From assembly GCF_905171765.1 (NCBI RefSeq), contig NC_053395.1, forward strand, positions 188,359,577 through 188,423,576: a stretch of 64,000 bases of DNA, in the 5' to 3' direction. This stretch comes from Bufo bufo. Taxonomy: Eukaryota > Chordata > Amphibia > Anura > Bufonidae. Below the pieces are notes generated by a model. It was not told where the DNA came from. It did not search any database and saw only the letters and a program-made list of their open reading frames with translations. The position numbers and the translations under genes were made by a program. Positions 1-10,383 of this stretch are shown here, in pieces. Position 1 is the stretch's first letter; each line of letters begins with the position of its first letter.

Positions 1-453
1 CCGACGTTTAGCTTTTTCTGAATGGTTACCATGGCTGCCAAGACGCTAAAGTCCTGGCAGCCATGGTAAAGTGTAGTGGGGAGCGGGGGAGCAGTGTACT
101 TACCGTCCGTGCGGCTCCCCGGGCACTACAGAGTGACGTCAGGGCGCCCCACGCGCATAGATGACGTGTCGCATGGATCACGTCATCCATGCGCATGGGG
201 CGCTCTGACGTCATTCTGGAGCGCCCAGGGAGCCGCACGGACTGTAAGTATACTGCTCCCCCGCTCCCCACTACTACTATGGCAGCCAGGACTTTAATAG
301 CGTCCTGGGTGCCATAGTAACACTGAACGCATTTTGAAGACGGATCCGTCTTCAAATGCTTTCAGTTCACTTGCGTTTTTCCGGATCCGGCGTGTAATTC
401 CGGCAAATGGAGTACACGCCGGATCCGGACAACGCAAGTGTGAAAGAGCCCTT
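1..453. mobile_element. foldback MITE, left end cut by window
   Basis: The sequence folds on itself: the arm around 60-240 (GGGGAGCGGGGGAGCAGT, the CGTGCGGCTCCC block, GACGTCA sites) returns in reverse complement up to about 310. A second hairpin built on CCGGATCCGG lies at 369-440. The right terminus reads AAGTGTGAAAGAGCCCTT. This looks like a non-autonomous hAT-type or similar palindromic element with its left terminus outside the window. Short ORFs inside it are repeat translations. Confidence 0.6.
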
Positions 454-474
454 AGCTCAAGGTCTGTGGACAAC

Positions 475-977
475 GACCTTTCACCGATCCTGACATTGTG
501 AACTAAGTATCATGACATATACAGCGGCGCCCAGGGATCCCACGGCACTTACTATTATCCCTGGGCGCCGCTCCATTCTCCCGTTATGTCCTCCGGTATG
601 TTCGGGGACTTGGTTATAGTAGGCGGAGACTTAGGGGACTTGGTTATAGTAGGCGGAGTCTGCCCTTGTTCTGCTGGGCGTCTCCTTCTCCTAGGCTGTA
701 GCGCTGGCCAATCGCAGCGCAGAGCTCACAGCCTGGGAGTTTTTTTTCTCCCAGGCTGTAAGCTCTGCGATGGGCCAGCGCTACAGCCTAGGAGAAGGAG
801 ACACCCAGCAGAACAATGGCAGACTCCGCCTACTATAACCAAGTCCCCGAACATACCGGAGGACATAACGGGAGAACGGAGCGGCGCCCAGGGATAATAG
901 TAAGTGCAGTGAGATCCCTGGGCGCCGCTGTATATGTCATGATACTTAGTTCACAATGTCAGGATCGGTGAAAGGTC
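475..977. mobile_element. 503-bp foldback element
   Basis: The arm starting GACCTTTCACCGATCC (475) is repeated inverted and ends GGATCGGTGAAAGGTC (977). The axis is near 745 in a poly-T flanked by CAGCCTGGGAG/CTCCCAGGCTG. The left arm has an extra direct duplication of GGGGACTTGGTTATAGTAGG at 604 and 633. No transposase is present, so this is a MITE or foldback element. The 103-codon plus-strand ORF inside it is an artefact of the arms. Confidence 0.7.
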
Positions 978-1757
978 CTCTTTAATTGCTGTTTTTGTCT
1001 TTGTGGCCTCTAGCAAGCTGTAGCACTTGCCATTTTCCAGGCATTTTTCACATCGCCTTCTCTATAAGAGAAAAACACCATGAAGAAAATGCTAGTGGGC
1101 AAACACTTTTTACCATAAAAATTGCCAACAAATAGCATGTGGTTATTCTGGGGGTTTTACATGGCCAAAAAAACACTGTGCAAATTTTGGTGTGTTTGTC
1201 TTGAGGCTTGTGAGAAGAACATTTTGAGGACAAATCACTGAATTGCTGATGGTTCTTGATGTGAGTCTTGTAAGACTGGCAGCTTCTGTTGAGTAAAGAG
1301 GTGATGTGAAGGTCAAGCTCTTCCCCCACACGTTCTATGGTGTATCCCTGTAATAAGAACATCTTGGCTTCGCAGGTTACAGGTGTCCTTCTGCTCAACA
1401 AAATAATCAATATCAGGTCGGTCTTCATCCCCTCACTGACATTATTTTGTGTGACATGATTTCAGCATATAAATAAGCAGCAAGTGACCCCTACAGAAGG
1501 ACGGCTGCAGGCCATAGTACTTGTGAACACTTCATTTCTGAGAATAATCACTGGCAATCACACCAGGAGATGGAGTCTAACACTCTGATGGATATTGTCC
1601 AACATTGTCAGGCAGAGAACACATGGAGCCCGCAAGGCAGTTCACAGAGGCTGAACTATACCTCCATACAGCCTACCAGGCCAGACTCCATATCTACAGA
1701 GATGTTCTTATAGATGGACTAACAGAAGGACCCGGCTTTGCACGGGTATATTTAATC
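978..1757. other. no recognisable gene
   Basis: I see no coding region with domain character here. The 126-codon minus-strand ORF at 1048-1428 shows no motif I recognise and no splice-like borders. It is probably chance. Confidence 0.5.
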
Positions 1758-1759
1758 TA

Positions 1760-3294
1760 CAGGGTGGGCCATTTATATGGATACACCTTAATAAAATGGG
1801 AATGGTTGGTGATATTAACTTCCTGTTTGTGGCACATTAGTATATGTGAGGGGGGAAACTTTTCAAGATGGGTGGTGACCATGGCGGCCATTTTGAAGTT
1901 GGCCATTTTTGAATCCAACTTTTGTTTTTTCAATAGGAAGATGGTCATGTGACACATCAAACTTATTGGGAATTTCACACGAAAAACAATGGTGTGCTTG
2001 GTTTTAACGTAACTTTATTCTTTCATGAGTTTTTTTTACAAGTTTCTCTTTGTTTACAGCCATTGACATGTCGTCGAGGTTAACACGTGAGGAGCAGATA
2101 GAAATTGTGTTGATGTCTGGTGAACGCAGTAACCGGGTCATTGCAGCAGATTTCAATGCAAGACACCCTACGAGACCACCCATCTCCCATGCTACAGTTA
2201 GCAAACTGCTTGCTAAGTTTCGTGAAACTGGTTCAGTGTTGGATTTGCCAAAATGTGGACGCATGAAATCTGTCTCTAATGAAGAAACATCAGTGGCTGT
2301 CCTAGCTTCATTCAGCAAGAGCCCACAGCGCAGCACTCGCCGCATGTCACTGGAGAGTGGCATTAGTCGAACATCCCTTCGGCGGATATTAGCTACTCAC
2401 AAATGGCACCCTTACAAACTCCAGCTACTGCGGCATCTCAACGAGGATGACCCAGATCGGCGCACTGAATTTGCAGAATGGGCAAAACAAAAATTGGAAC
2501 AGGACCCTCAGTTTACGCAGAAGATTTTGTTCAGTGATGAGGCAAACTTTTATGTGAATGGTGAAGTTAACAAACAAAACCACCGCTATTGGTCTGACAC
2601 TAACCCACATTGGATAGATCCCTCCAAGACTGTTGGAAGAAAAAAATTGATGGTATGGTGTGGTATATGGGGTACAAAGATAGTGGGGCCATTCTTCATC
2701 AATGGAAACCTCAAGGCCACTGGATATGCGAAATTGCTACATGATGATTTGTTTCCCTCTTTATGCACTGAAGCTGGCACGTTCCCTGAGTTTTTCCAGC
2801 AAGATGGTGCACCACTACATTATGGGTGTCAGGTCCGAGCATTCCTAGATGAACAGTTTCCTGGAAAGTGGATTGGTCGTCGTGGGCCAGTTGAATGACC
2901 CCCAAGGTCTCCCGATCTGACCCCCTTAGACTTTTATCTTTGGGGTCATCTGAAGGCAATTGTCTATGCTGTGAAGATACGAGATGTGCAGCACCTGAAA
3001 CTACGGATACTGGAAGCCTGTGCTAGCATTTCTCCTGCGGTGTTGCTATCAGTGTGTGAAGAGTGGGAGAAGAGGGTTGCATTGACAATTCAACACAATG
3101 GGCAGCACATTGAACACATTTTATAAGTGGTCAGAAACTTGTAAATAACTCATGAAAGAATAAAGTTATGTTAAAACCAAGCACACCATTGTTTTTCTTG
3201 TGAAATTCCCAATAAGTTTGATGTGTCACAGGAAGTTAATATCACCAACCATTCACATTTTATTAAGGTGTATCCATATAAATGGCCCACCCTG
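1760..3294 (+). mobile_element. mariner-like DD41D DNA transposon
   Basis: The element begins CAGGGTGGGCCATTTATATG and ends with its reverse complement. TA dinucleotides flank it at 1758-1759 and 3295-3296, the TA target duplication of the Tc1/mariner superfamily. The ends form a long terminal inverted repeat (over 60 bp outermost, with more homology continuing inward). Compared with the palindromic relative at 32264-33175, the right end lacks about 110 bp between GATGTGTCA and AGGAAGTTAAT. A single transposase gene fills the interior. Confidence 0.9.
2068..3126 (+). pseudogene. DD41D transposase, one nonsense codon
   Basis: A DDD transposase of the IS630/Tc1/mariner superfamily, which would cut and rejoin the element at its terminal repeats in the nucleus. 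From the ATG at 2068 the frame runs 352 codons to TAA at 3124-3126, broken only by TGA at 2896-2898 (codon 277), at the Trp position of the WPPRSPDLTPLDF motif. Residues 1-120 hold the paired helix-turn-helix DNA-binding region. Catalytic acids are D157 (FSDEANF), D246 (FQQDGAPLH) and D288 (LTPLDFYLWG). I count 41 residues between the last two, the DD41D spacing I associate with rosa/Visitor-type elements. An upstream in-frame ATG at 2050 is possible, but 2068 starts MSSRLTREEQ, the more natural N-terminus. One nonsense codon with no frameshift suggests fairly recent loss. Confidence 0.88.
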
Positions 3295-3338
3295 TATTTC
3301 ATTTAGTGTTTGTGTGTGTCGTTAAAAGATAGACAGTA

Positions 3339-3750
3339 TCCCCCATAACAGTGACCTCTACAGCATCCCGCCCCTTTAACAGTGAACTCTACAGCACCCC
3401 GCCCCTTAACACTGACCCCCCCACAGTGCCCCGCCACTTTAAAATTGGACCTCCACAGCAGCCCATCCCCTTAACTTTGACCTTCACAGCAGCTTGCCCC
3501 TTTAACAGTGAGTTTCACAGCACCCCACTCCCTTGACAGTGACCTCCTCAGAGGTCGGCCCCTTAACAGTGACATCCGCGGTGCTCGCCCCTTTAACAGT
3601 GACCTCCACAGCGGCCTGCCTCCTTAACAGTAGCATCCACAGTGAACGCCCATTTAACAGTGACCTCCACAGCGGCCTGCCTCTTTAACAGTGACCTCCA
3701 CAGTTCCCGCCCCTTTAACAGTGATCTCCACAGCACCCTGCCCCTTTAAT
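3339..3750. repeat. minisatellite, about 31-bp unit
   Basis: About 13 degenerate copies of a unit like TTTAACAGTGACCTCCACAG plus a variable C-rich 10-11 bp tail. Units are 30-32 bp. The most regular copies are at 3580-3740. Confidence 0.8.
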
Positions 3751-4069
3751 GCTAGGGCTACATGACGACATGTGTAGCACAACATTTTGTCTCAACAATT
3801 TTTATAATGATAGTCTATGGTGTTGCACTGCGACTTGTGACATGCTGCGACTGCGACACGACAGTTGCAAAAAATCCATCCAAGATGGATATTTTCTGTG
3901 ACTGTCGCGTTGCAGTCGCAGCATGTCACATGTCGCAGTGCGACACCATAGACTATCATTATAAAAATTGTCGCGCAACATTGGTGCGACATCAATGTCA
4001 CACGACACATGTAGCAGTGTAGTTGTGCCCTATGTGTCGTGTGACTTATTGTCGTTGTGTAGCCCTAGC
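3751..4069. mobile_element. palindromic MITE
   Basis: The ends are GCTAGGGCTACATGACGACA and the near reverse complement TGTCGTTGTGTAGCCCTAGC. The interior is also palindromic: the CATAGACTATCATTATAAAAATTG block occurs in both arms, with the axis near 3895. ORFs in this interval on both strands are mirror images of one another and not genes. Confidence 0.75.
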
Positions 4070-4074
4070 CTAAA

Positions 4075-4432
4075 GCTCACCTACAGCAGAAGAAAAATGG
4101 CTGGGTTGTTATGGAAACCTGGAGTAAAACTGTGTGTATGTGGAGAATAAGGGCCTGCGAGCTTCTATTGGCTGATAAGGGACATGTGACGGTGTGTATG
4201 GCAGTTGGGATATAAAGAGAAAGACTTGCAGGCTTGTATTGGCTAATGCAGGTCATTTTTGGGAATATCTCAGGAACGGTATGTCCTAGAGAGCTGTGAC
4301 CCCCACAAGATTTCTTTCCAGGTAGCAAGGGATGTGTATACCAAGTTTCGTTGAAATCGATGGTTGCGTTTTTGAGTGATCGTGGAACATACATACATAC
4401 ATATATACGTCCTTCTTTATATATATAGATTC
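4075..4432. repeat. dispersed repeat ending in a TACA microsatellite
   Basis: A non-coding segment that reaches a short (TACA)n-TATATA tract at about 4386-4430. The block containing ATATCTCAGGAACGGTATGT, followed by the microsatellite, looks like the 3' tail of an interspersed repeat. I cannot assign a family. Confidence 0.35.
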
Positions 4433-4814
4433 TGAAATCAGAGGCATACAGGTGCATACGGCTTATCAAAGCCCCATTACAGATCTGTACAAAACAAGCC
4501 GTAATGTTTATGAGTCCTTACGTGCCCAGTTCATCTACAGGGTAATCGTTTTGTTATGCTATTCTCTTACATTGATGGCCCTTGATTAGTTTTAGGATAT
4601 GACCACTGCCAAGGCTTAAAACTACTTTACAATATGGAAAATTGCTTACAAATATTGGGGGTGGCAGAAATATTTTCTATTCTCAAATAAGAATTATTTT
4701 GAGTTGTCTCACAAAAAATATTCTACATTTTTCAAACCAGCACTTGGACCTGAATACTTTTATAATTGCATGTAATTAAAAATTTAGTGTAGCCAACGAG
4801 CTATTCAATAAAAT

Positions 4815-5150
4815 GTATTGGTATAGCGCCACCTGCTGTTTGTTCTGTTCCTTATTTTTTGTCCGTCTCACTTAGCTGGTCACACGTGCTCAGTTTAAAT
4901 CTTCAAATGCCACCAGCCATATGTTCTGTTAGAAGCTGTAGCAGTTATAGAGAGAGAGCTTCAGAAGAAAGGACACCCCCTGAGCTGCCAAACTGAAGAT
5001 AATTTAGCAGAGCAATTGGAACAGTGAATGGGGAGATTTCTGCACCCATTTAAGGTACAGGGCTGGTTCTAACTTTGTTAGAAAAAGGTTGTCAAGTGCT
5101 ATATGATGTCGGATTTAAATTTTTTACATCAATCATTGCATAAACCCTGT
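4815..5150 (+). repeat. dispersed repeat, copy 1
   Basis: This resembles 52600-52910 in the same orientation. Shared blocks include CTTCAAATGCCAC, GAGAGAGCTT, AGGTACAGGGCTGGTTC and CTATATG(A/C)TGTC. It has no terminal repeats or ORF. It could be an old SINE or MITE remnant. Confidence 0.5.
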
Positions 5151-5224
5151 AAGGGATCAAATGCATCTTTGACATTTCTGTCCCTTAACATTTTAACATA
5201 GCTTATTATTTTTTATACCAATAT

Positions 5225-5550
5225 AAGGCCAGTTTCAAGCATGTTCACTGCTAGAAACACGCTCCGTGTGAGAGCGTGAATTCCTATAGTGGACACTGCT
5301 CCTTTGATTGAACAGCATTATAAAGATTTATAATGCTGTGTGTCTCTGGCCAACTTTCACTTTAATGAATTGTACTGATATTGACATAATGCCTTCAGTA
5401 CAATTCATTACAGTTGAGATGGGGCAGAGACACACAGCATTATGAATCATTATAATGTCGTGTAGTTTGGTCAAAGGATCATTGTGGGAATTCACGCTCC
5501 CACATGGAGCATGTTTAACGCAGTAAACATGCTCGTCTGAAACTGGCCTA
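5225..5550. mobile_element. palindromic MITE
   Basis: The left end AAGGCCAGTTTCAAGCATGT matches the right end ACATGCTCGTCTGAAACTGGCCT in reverse complement. The arms continue inward through CACGCTC, AATGATCC-like and GCATTATAA blocks to an axis near 5385 around ATTGTACTGATATTGACATA. It is non-coding. Confidence 0.7.
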
Positions 5551-5555
5551 ACAGT

Positions 5556-5871
5556 TTAAAGTGTTATCCAGGATTTTGATATTGATGATCTACCCTCAGG
5601 AATAGCCATCAATATCAGATCAATGGGGGTCCGACACCGACACAGATAAGTTGTAGCTCTGATGCAGGAACTACACAGCTCCATCCATTGTACAGTGGCC
5701 AGAGCTGTAACTGCAGCACTGCTCCCATTAAAGTGAATGGGGGCAGTGCTGCAGTTACCAGCTGCGGCCACTGCACAACGGACGTGAGTTGGACCCCCGC
5801 CAATCTGATATTGATAACCTTTCCAGAGGATAGCTCTTCATCAATATCAAAATCGTGGACAACCCCTTTAA
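5556..5871. mobile_element. TTAA-flanked foldback MITE
   Basis: TTAA at 5556-5559 and 5868-5871 bound an element whose ends read AGTGTTATCCAGGATTTTGA and the inverted CGTGGACAACCCCT. The arms share GATATTGATGA and GCACTG blocks around an axis near 5725. TTAA target sites suggest mobilisation by a piggyBac- or Kolobok-type transposase; none is encoded here. Confidence 0.75.
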
Positions 5872-5872
5872 A

Positions 5873-6682
5873 GCCATGTTTTGTGCAGGACAAGTTGTAG
5901 TTTCTAAGCACTGTTTTATGGCATATAAAAATAGTGCCATGTGCCATTTATAACACTGATGTGCCAGAGGAGCCTATGGGCCCTTTCAAGCACCAGGGCC
6001 GACTGCCGGTGCAACTGATACTTTTCTAACTCCTTTAACTACACCCTTTTCATATAAAATTATATATGCCTGTTATACACCCAAACTAAGAAATGATTAC
6101 GGTAAGTGATCTGCCCTTTGTATCTAAATATTATCATATTATTCAGATATTCAGCATCATCTCATTGTACACAAAAATCCACATAACATCATTAATACTA
6201 AGGTAGATAAATAACCTTGCTTCATTGTGGCAAATAATGTCACAAACAGCAGGATTCTTCCCTATTTAACCGTGTTACATCACACTATTAGTTACCTAGA
6301 AAAAACACACACCTAATCATATTATATCGAGTCACTTACATTAGTGGCCTGTAATATGGTTTCTCTTTAAAATATGAAAAGCTTTTTTTTTCCTTTTTCC
6401 ACTGAAAATGCTTGAAATTCTGCCGATGGTGAGAAATGTTTCCTGTATCAATCTGCATCTACCTAGAAAGCAGAGAATCGCTCATCCTGATGGTCGGCAA
6501 TAGTCCAGTAGTGACCAGGAAGACATGTGTTACTTAGATTTGTATGTCTATACAGAGTCTAGCCCTGGTAATCTTCTCAATCCGTGACAGCCCCACCTCC
6601 TTACTACCAGGAAAGATTAATGTGACACTAATTGGTCTTGAATCTGAGCTTTTTTATTTAGTCTTTTTAATGCCAGATCTGT
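5873..6682. other. no recognisable gene or element
   Basis: AT-rich sequence with no long ORF, no terminal repeats and no tandem array that I can see. Confidence 0.5.
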
Positions 6683-7060
6683 TTAAAGGGGTTGTCTCAT
6701 CATGGACAATGGAGGCATATCGCTAGGATATGTCCCCATTGTCTTATAGGTGCGGGTCCCACCGCTGGTACCCGCACCTATATTGATAACAGAGCCCCGC
6801 AAGTGAAGAAGGGCGCACTGCGCATGTGCAGCCGCCCTCCATTCATTTCCTATGGGGCCGGCAAAAATATCTGAGCCAGCTGCTATTTCCGTCGGCCCCA
6901 TAGAAATGAATAGGAGCGGGGGGGCTGCGCATGTGCAGTGCGCCCTCCTTCACTTGCGGGGCTCCGTTCTCGATATAGGTGCGGGACCTGCACCTATAAG
7001 ACAATGGGGGCATATCCTAGCGATATGCCCCCTTTCTCCATGATGAGACAACCCCTTTAA
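6683..7060. mobile_element. TTAA-flanked foldback MITE
   Basis: TTAA at 6683-6686 and 7057-7060 enclose perfect ends AGGGGTTGTCTCATCATGG and CCATGATGAGACAACCCCT (one extra C-T run on the right). The arms share GCATATCGCTAGGATATG, GTGCGGG, CACTTGCGGGGC and CGCATGTGCAG blocks around an axis near 6870. It is non-coding. The flanking region 7061-7370 is AT-rich and featureless. Confidence 0.85.
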
Positions 7061-7372
7061 GGACAGACTTCAGACTTGCAGCTTTTGCTTGTATGGTGTG
7101 GTTGCTCTCCACAGCAGTCCACTAAGAACAAAGACATCTGAATAGTTATATGAATATGATGTTACATAAAATGCTACACAAAAGTGTACAAAATTACCAT
7201 AATGGAAAATTAAAGCTTAAAGCCTACCTATGATTTCAGATAACTTTATAGAATAAGATGTCATGTGTGTATACATGAGTAATAGCTCTATATCTGACCC
7301 TTATATGACTTATATTCAGCAATTTTCAGTAGTTTTCTCCTTTGCAAGCTGCATCTATCTCTGAGCAGTCTA

Positions 7373-8929
7373 CAGTCGTGGCCAAAAGTTTTGAGAATTA
7401 CATAAATATTGGAAATTGGAAAAGTTGCTGCTTAAGTTTTTATAATAGCAATTTGCATATACTCCAGAATGTTATGAAGAGTGATCAGATGAATTGCATA
7501 GTCCTTCTTTGCCCTGAAAATTAACTTAATCCCAAAAAAAACTTTCCACTGCATTTCATTGCTGTCATTAAAGGACCTGCTGAGATCATTTCAGTTATCG
7601 TCTTGTTAACTCAGGTGAGAATGTTGACGAGCACAAGGCTGGAGATCAATATGTCAGGCTGATTGGGTTAAAATGGCAGACTTGACATGTTAAAAGGAGG
7701 GTGATGCTTGAAATCATTGTTCTTCCATTGTTAACCATGGTGACCTGCAAAGAAACGCGTGCAGCCATCATTGCGTTGCATAAAAATGGCTTCACAGGCA
7801 AGGATATTGTGGCTACTAAGATTGCACCTCAAACAACAATTTCTAGGATCATCAAGAACTTCAAGGAAAGAGGTTCAATTCTTGTTAAGAAAGCTTTAGG
7901 GCGTCCAAGAAAGTCCAGCAAGCGCCAGGATCGTCTCCTAAAGAGGATTTAGCTGCGGGATCGGAGTGCCACCAGTGCAGAGCTTGCTCAGGAATGGCAG
8001 CAGGCAGGTGTGAGCGCATCTGCACGCACAGTGAGGCAAAGACTTTTGGAAGATGGCCTGGTGTCAAGAACGGCAGCAAAGAAGCCACTTCTCTCCAAAA
8101 AAAAACATCAGGGACAGATTGATCTTCTGCAGAAAGTATGGTGAATGGACTGCTGAGGACTGGGGCAAAGTCATATTCTCAGATGAAGCCTCTTTCCGAT
8201 TGTTTTGGGCATCTGGAAAAAGGCTTGTCCGGAGAAGAAAAGGTGAGCACTACCATCAGTCCTGTGTCATGCCAACAGTAAAGCATCCTGAGACCATTCA
8301 TGTGTGGGGTTGCTTCTCATCCAAGGGAGTGGGCTCACTCACAATTTTGTCCAAAAACATAGTCATGAATAAGGAATGGTACCAAAACACCCTCCAACAG
8401 CAACTTCTTCCAACAATCCAACAACAGTTTGGTGAAGAACAATGCATTTTCCAGCACGATGGAGCACCGTACCATAAGGCAAAAGTGATAACTAAGTGGC
8501 TCGGGGACCAAAACGTTGACATTTTGGGTCCATGGCCTGGAAACTCCCCAGATCTTAATCCCATTGAGAACTTGTGGTCAATCCTCAAGAGGCGGTGGAC
8601 AAACAAAAACCCACTAATTCTGACAAACTCCAAGAAGTGATTATGAAAGAATGGGTTGCTATCAGTCAGGAATTGGCCCAGAAGTTGATTGAGAGCATGC
8701 CCAGTCGAATTGCAGAGGTCCTGAAAAAGAAGGGCCAACACTGCAAATACTGACTCTTTGCATAAATGTCATGTAATTGTCGATAAAAGCCTTTGAAACA
8801 TATGAAGTGCGTGTAATTATATTTCACTACATCACAGAAACAACTGAAACAAAGATCTAAAAGCAGTTTAGCAGCAAACTTTGTGAAAACTAATATTTGT
8901 GTCATTCTCAAAACTTTTGGCCACAACTG
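7373..8929 (+). mobile_element. Tc1-like transposon, copy A (DD35E type)
   Basis: The ends CAGTCGTGGCCAAAAGTTTT and CAAAACTTTTGGCCACAACTG are flanked by TA at 7371-7372 and 8930-8931. Length is 1557 bp with one transposase gene. It is the same family as the copy at 28584-31523. Its 3' flank GATAAAAG (8782-8789) is the empty site matching the hAT insertion in that copy. Confidence 0.93.
7737..8753 (+). pseudogene. Tc1 transposase, broken copy A
   Basis: This is homologous over its whole length to the intact transposase at 28939-29955. Lesions seen by direct comparison are: TAG at 7950-7952 where the intact copy has CAG; an A run of 9 (8097-8105) instead of 8, a +1 frameshift; a lost G near 8594 (GGCGGTGG versus GGCGGGTGG), a -1 frameshift; and a new TGA at 8638-8640 in the frame opened by that loss. 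The FSDEASF, QHDGAPYH and [11 protein letters not shown] catalytic blocks are still readable, the second with a Cys-to-Tyr change. The start at 7737 follows the Kozak-like AACCATGG also present in copy B. No functional product is expected. Confidence 0.9.
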
Positions 8930-8931
8930 TA

Positions 8932-10381
8932 GATGTTATGATGCCTGCCCATAAAAAGTACATAGAGACAGGAGATTCTGCTCCTTAACTCTCTTTCACT
9001 CACTCAGAATCAATCATAAGCACCATAGGGCTTTATAGAAAAGTACTGAGCAATATAGATGTGAGTAAAGCGTTAGGGTGAGATATAACACCTACTATGG
9101 GCTGTGGAATCTGCTGAATCATCACGGTGTTGTGCTCGTCTCTCTGCTTCTCACAGTACAGTTCCTCCTCCCTCCTTCCCCTCGCCTTTCCATAGGCATC
9201 TGTTAACAGGACTGCAGCTGACCTGCCTATGGCTCCTGTCCCTGCCATTCAGCCTCATATGCCACAGGCCACTAGACCTGGAGCCTATAAGGCCGCAAGA
9301 GACTATATAGCACTATTATTTCTGCAGTATAGTAGTTGGAGGTGTTGGGAAGCACAGTGGACACAGTATTGGGGGTAGCAGCAGGATGACACTGTTGGGG
9401 CACCAGGAATGGGGGATGATGGAAAAGTGAGGGACCAAAGATGTCTGTGTGCCAAACTCTACGAGATGGGATGCAGCTAAAAGAAGCCATCAAGGTAACC
9501 TGATTTCTGAATGGAGAACATGAAGAAAGAGAATGTCTACATCAGAGGAGACGTCACTGGATGTAATAGGTATGTGGTGCTGGGAGGAGGGATTGGATTA
9601 AGCATTTGACACAGGGAATGGTAGGTGCACCCCTGTCTTTTAGATGTGATCTGATCCTTCAGTGACCAGGCCGTCTGTCTTGGTCTAACAGGGCAGATTT
9701 CTCACAAAGTTCTTAGCGAAAGTTAGTTTAGAAAAGGCTTGGAGGAAAAAAACTGCTGACTGGAGAACAATGTATTTTCTCTGATACCATATATTACAAA
9801 GTTTCTTATATTAGCCAGTAATATTGATTTATGCAAAGTTTTATAAAAGTACAGTGACCATTTAACTTCATTGTAGTAACCACATGCCCAGCAGAGTGCG
9901 GCTATGAAGAGTATCTCCTGCTCAGTCAGGATGTCCATGCATCACACATACAATGGTCATGCTGTTGTAATGCTTTGTTTCCTTGTGGTGGCGCTACAGG
10001 GAAATTGAACTCTGGCTGCAAGCTTCCTTTGCAGATTAACGGCTTGTGCATCATTGATTCACGTCCGTCTGCTGTTTGTGTTCTCCATGGACTGAACATA
10101 GATCCATTGATTTTAATGTCAGTGGAGAAAAAAAATGAAGACATGCAGTACTTTGGTTTGTGTTGCAGAGCCTGTTCAAGCCCATACAAGCCTGTTAGTC
10201 CATGATAACCACTGGCAGAACATGGATGGCATCTGTATGCTCTCAGTGGTTTTCACAGATGATTGCTAGGAGACACTCTGCAAATCCCTTCTTCAGCCCA
10301 GTAGCACACGTGGAAAACAGATGACATATGGAGGGCAAAAAAACTGACACACTGACTAAAAATGGATTCTTCATGGACATC
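8932..10381. other. no recognisable gene
   Basis: Mixed sequence without long ORFs, tandem arrays or clear terminal repeats. Small ORFs near 9033-9310 and 9926-10205 have no domain character. Confidence 0.45.
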
Positions 10382-10383
10382 TA

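Noticed and set aside
586..897. 103-codon plus-strand ORF
   Set aside because: It lies across the axis of a foldback element, and its second half is the reverse complement of the first.
3762..4022. Overlapping ORFs on both strands encoding similar CDCDTTVA peptides
   Set aside because: They come from the two arms of a palindromic MITE.
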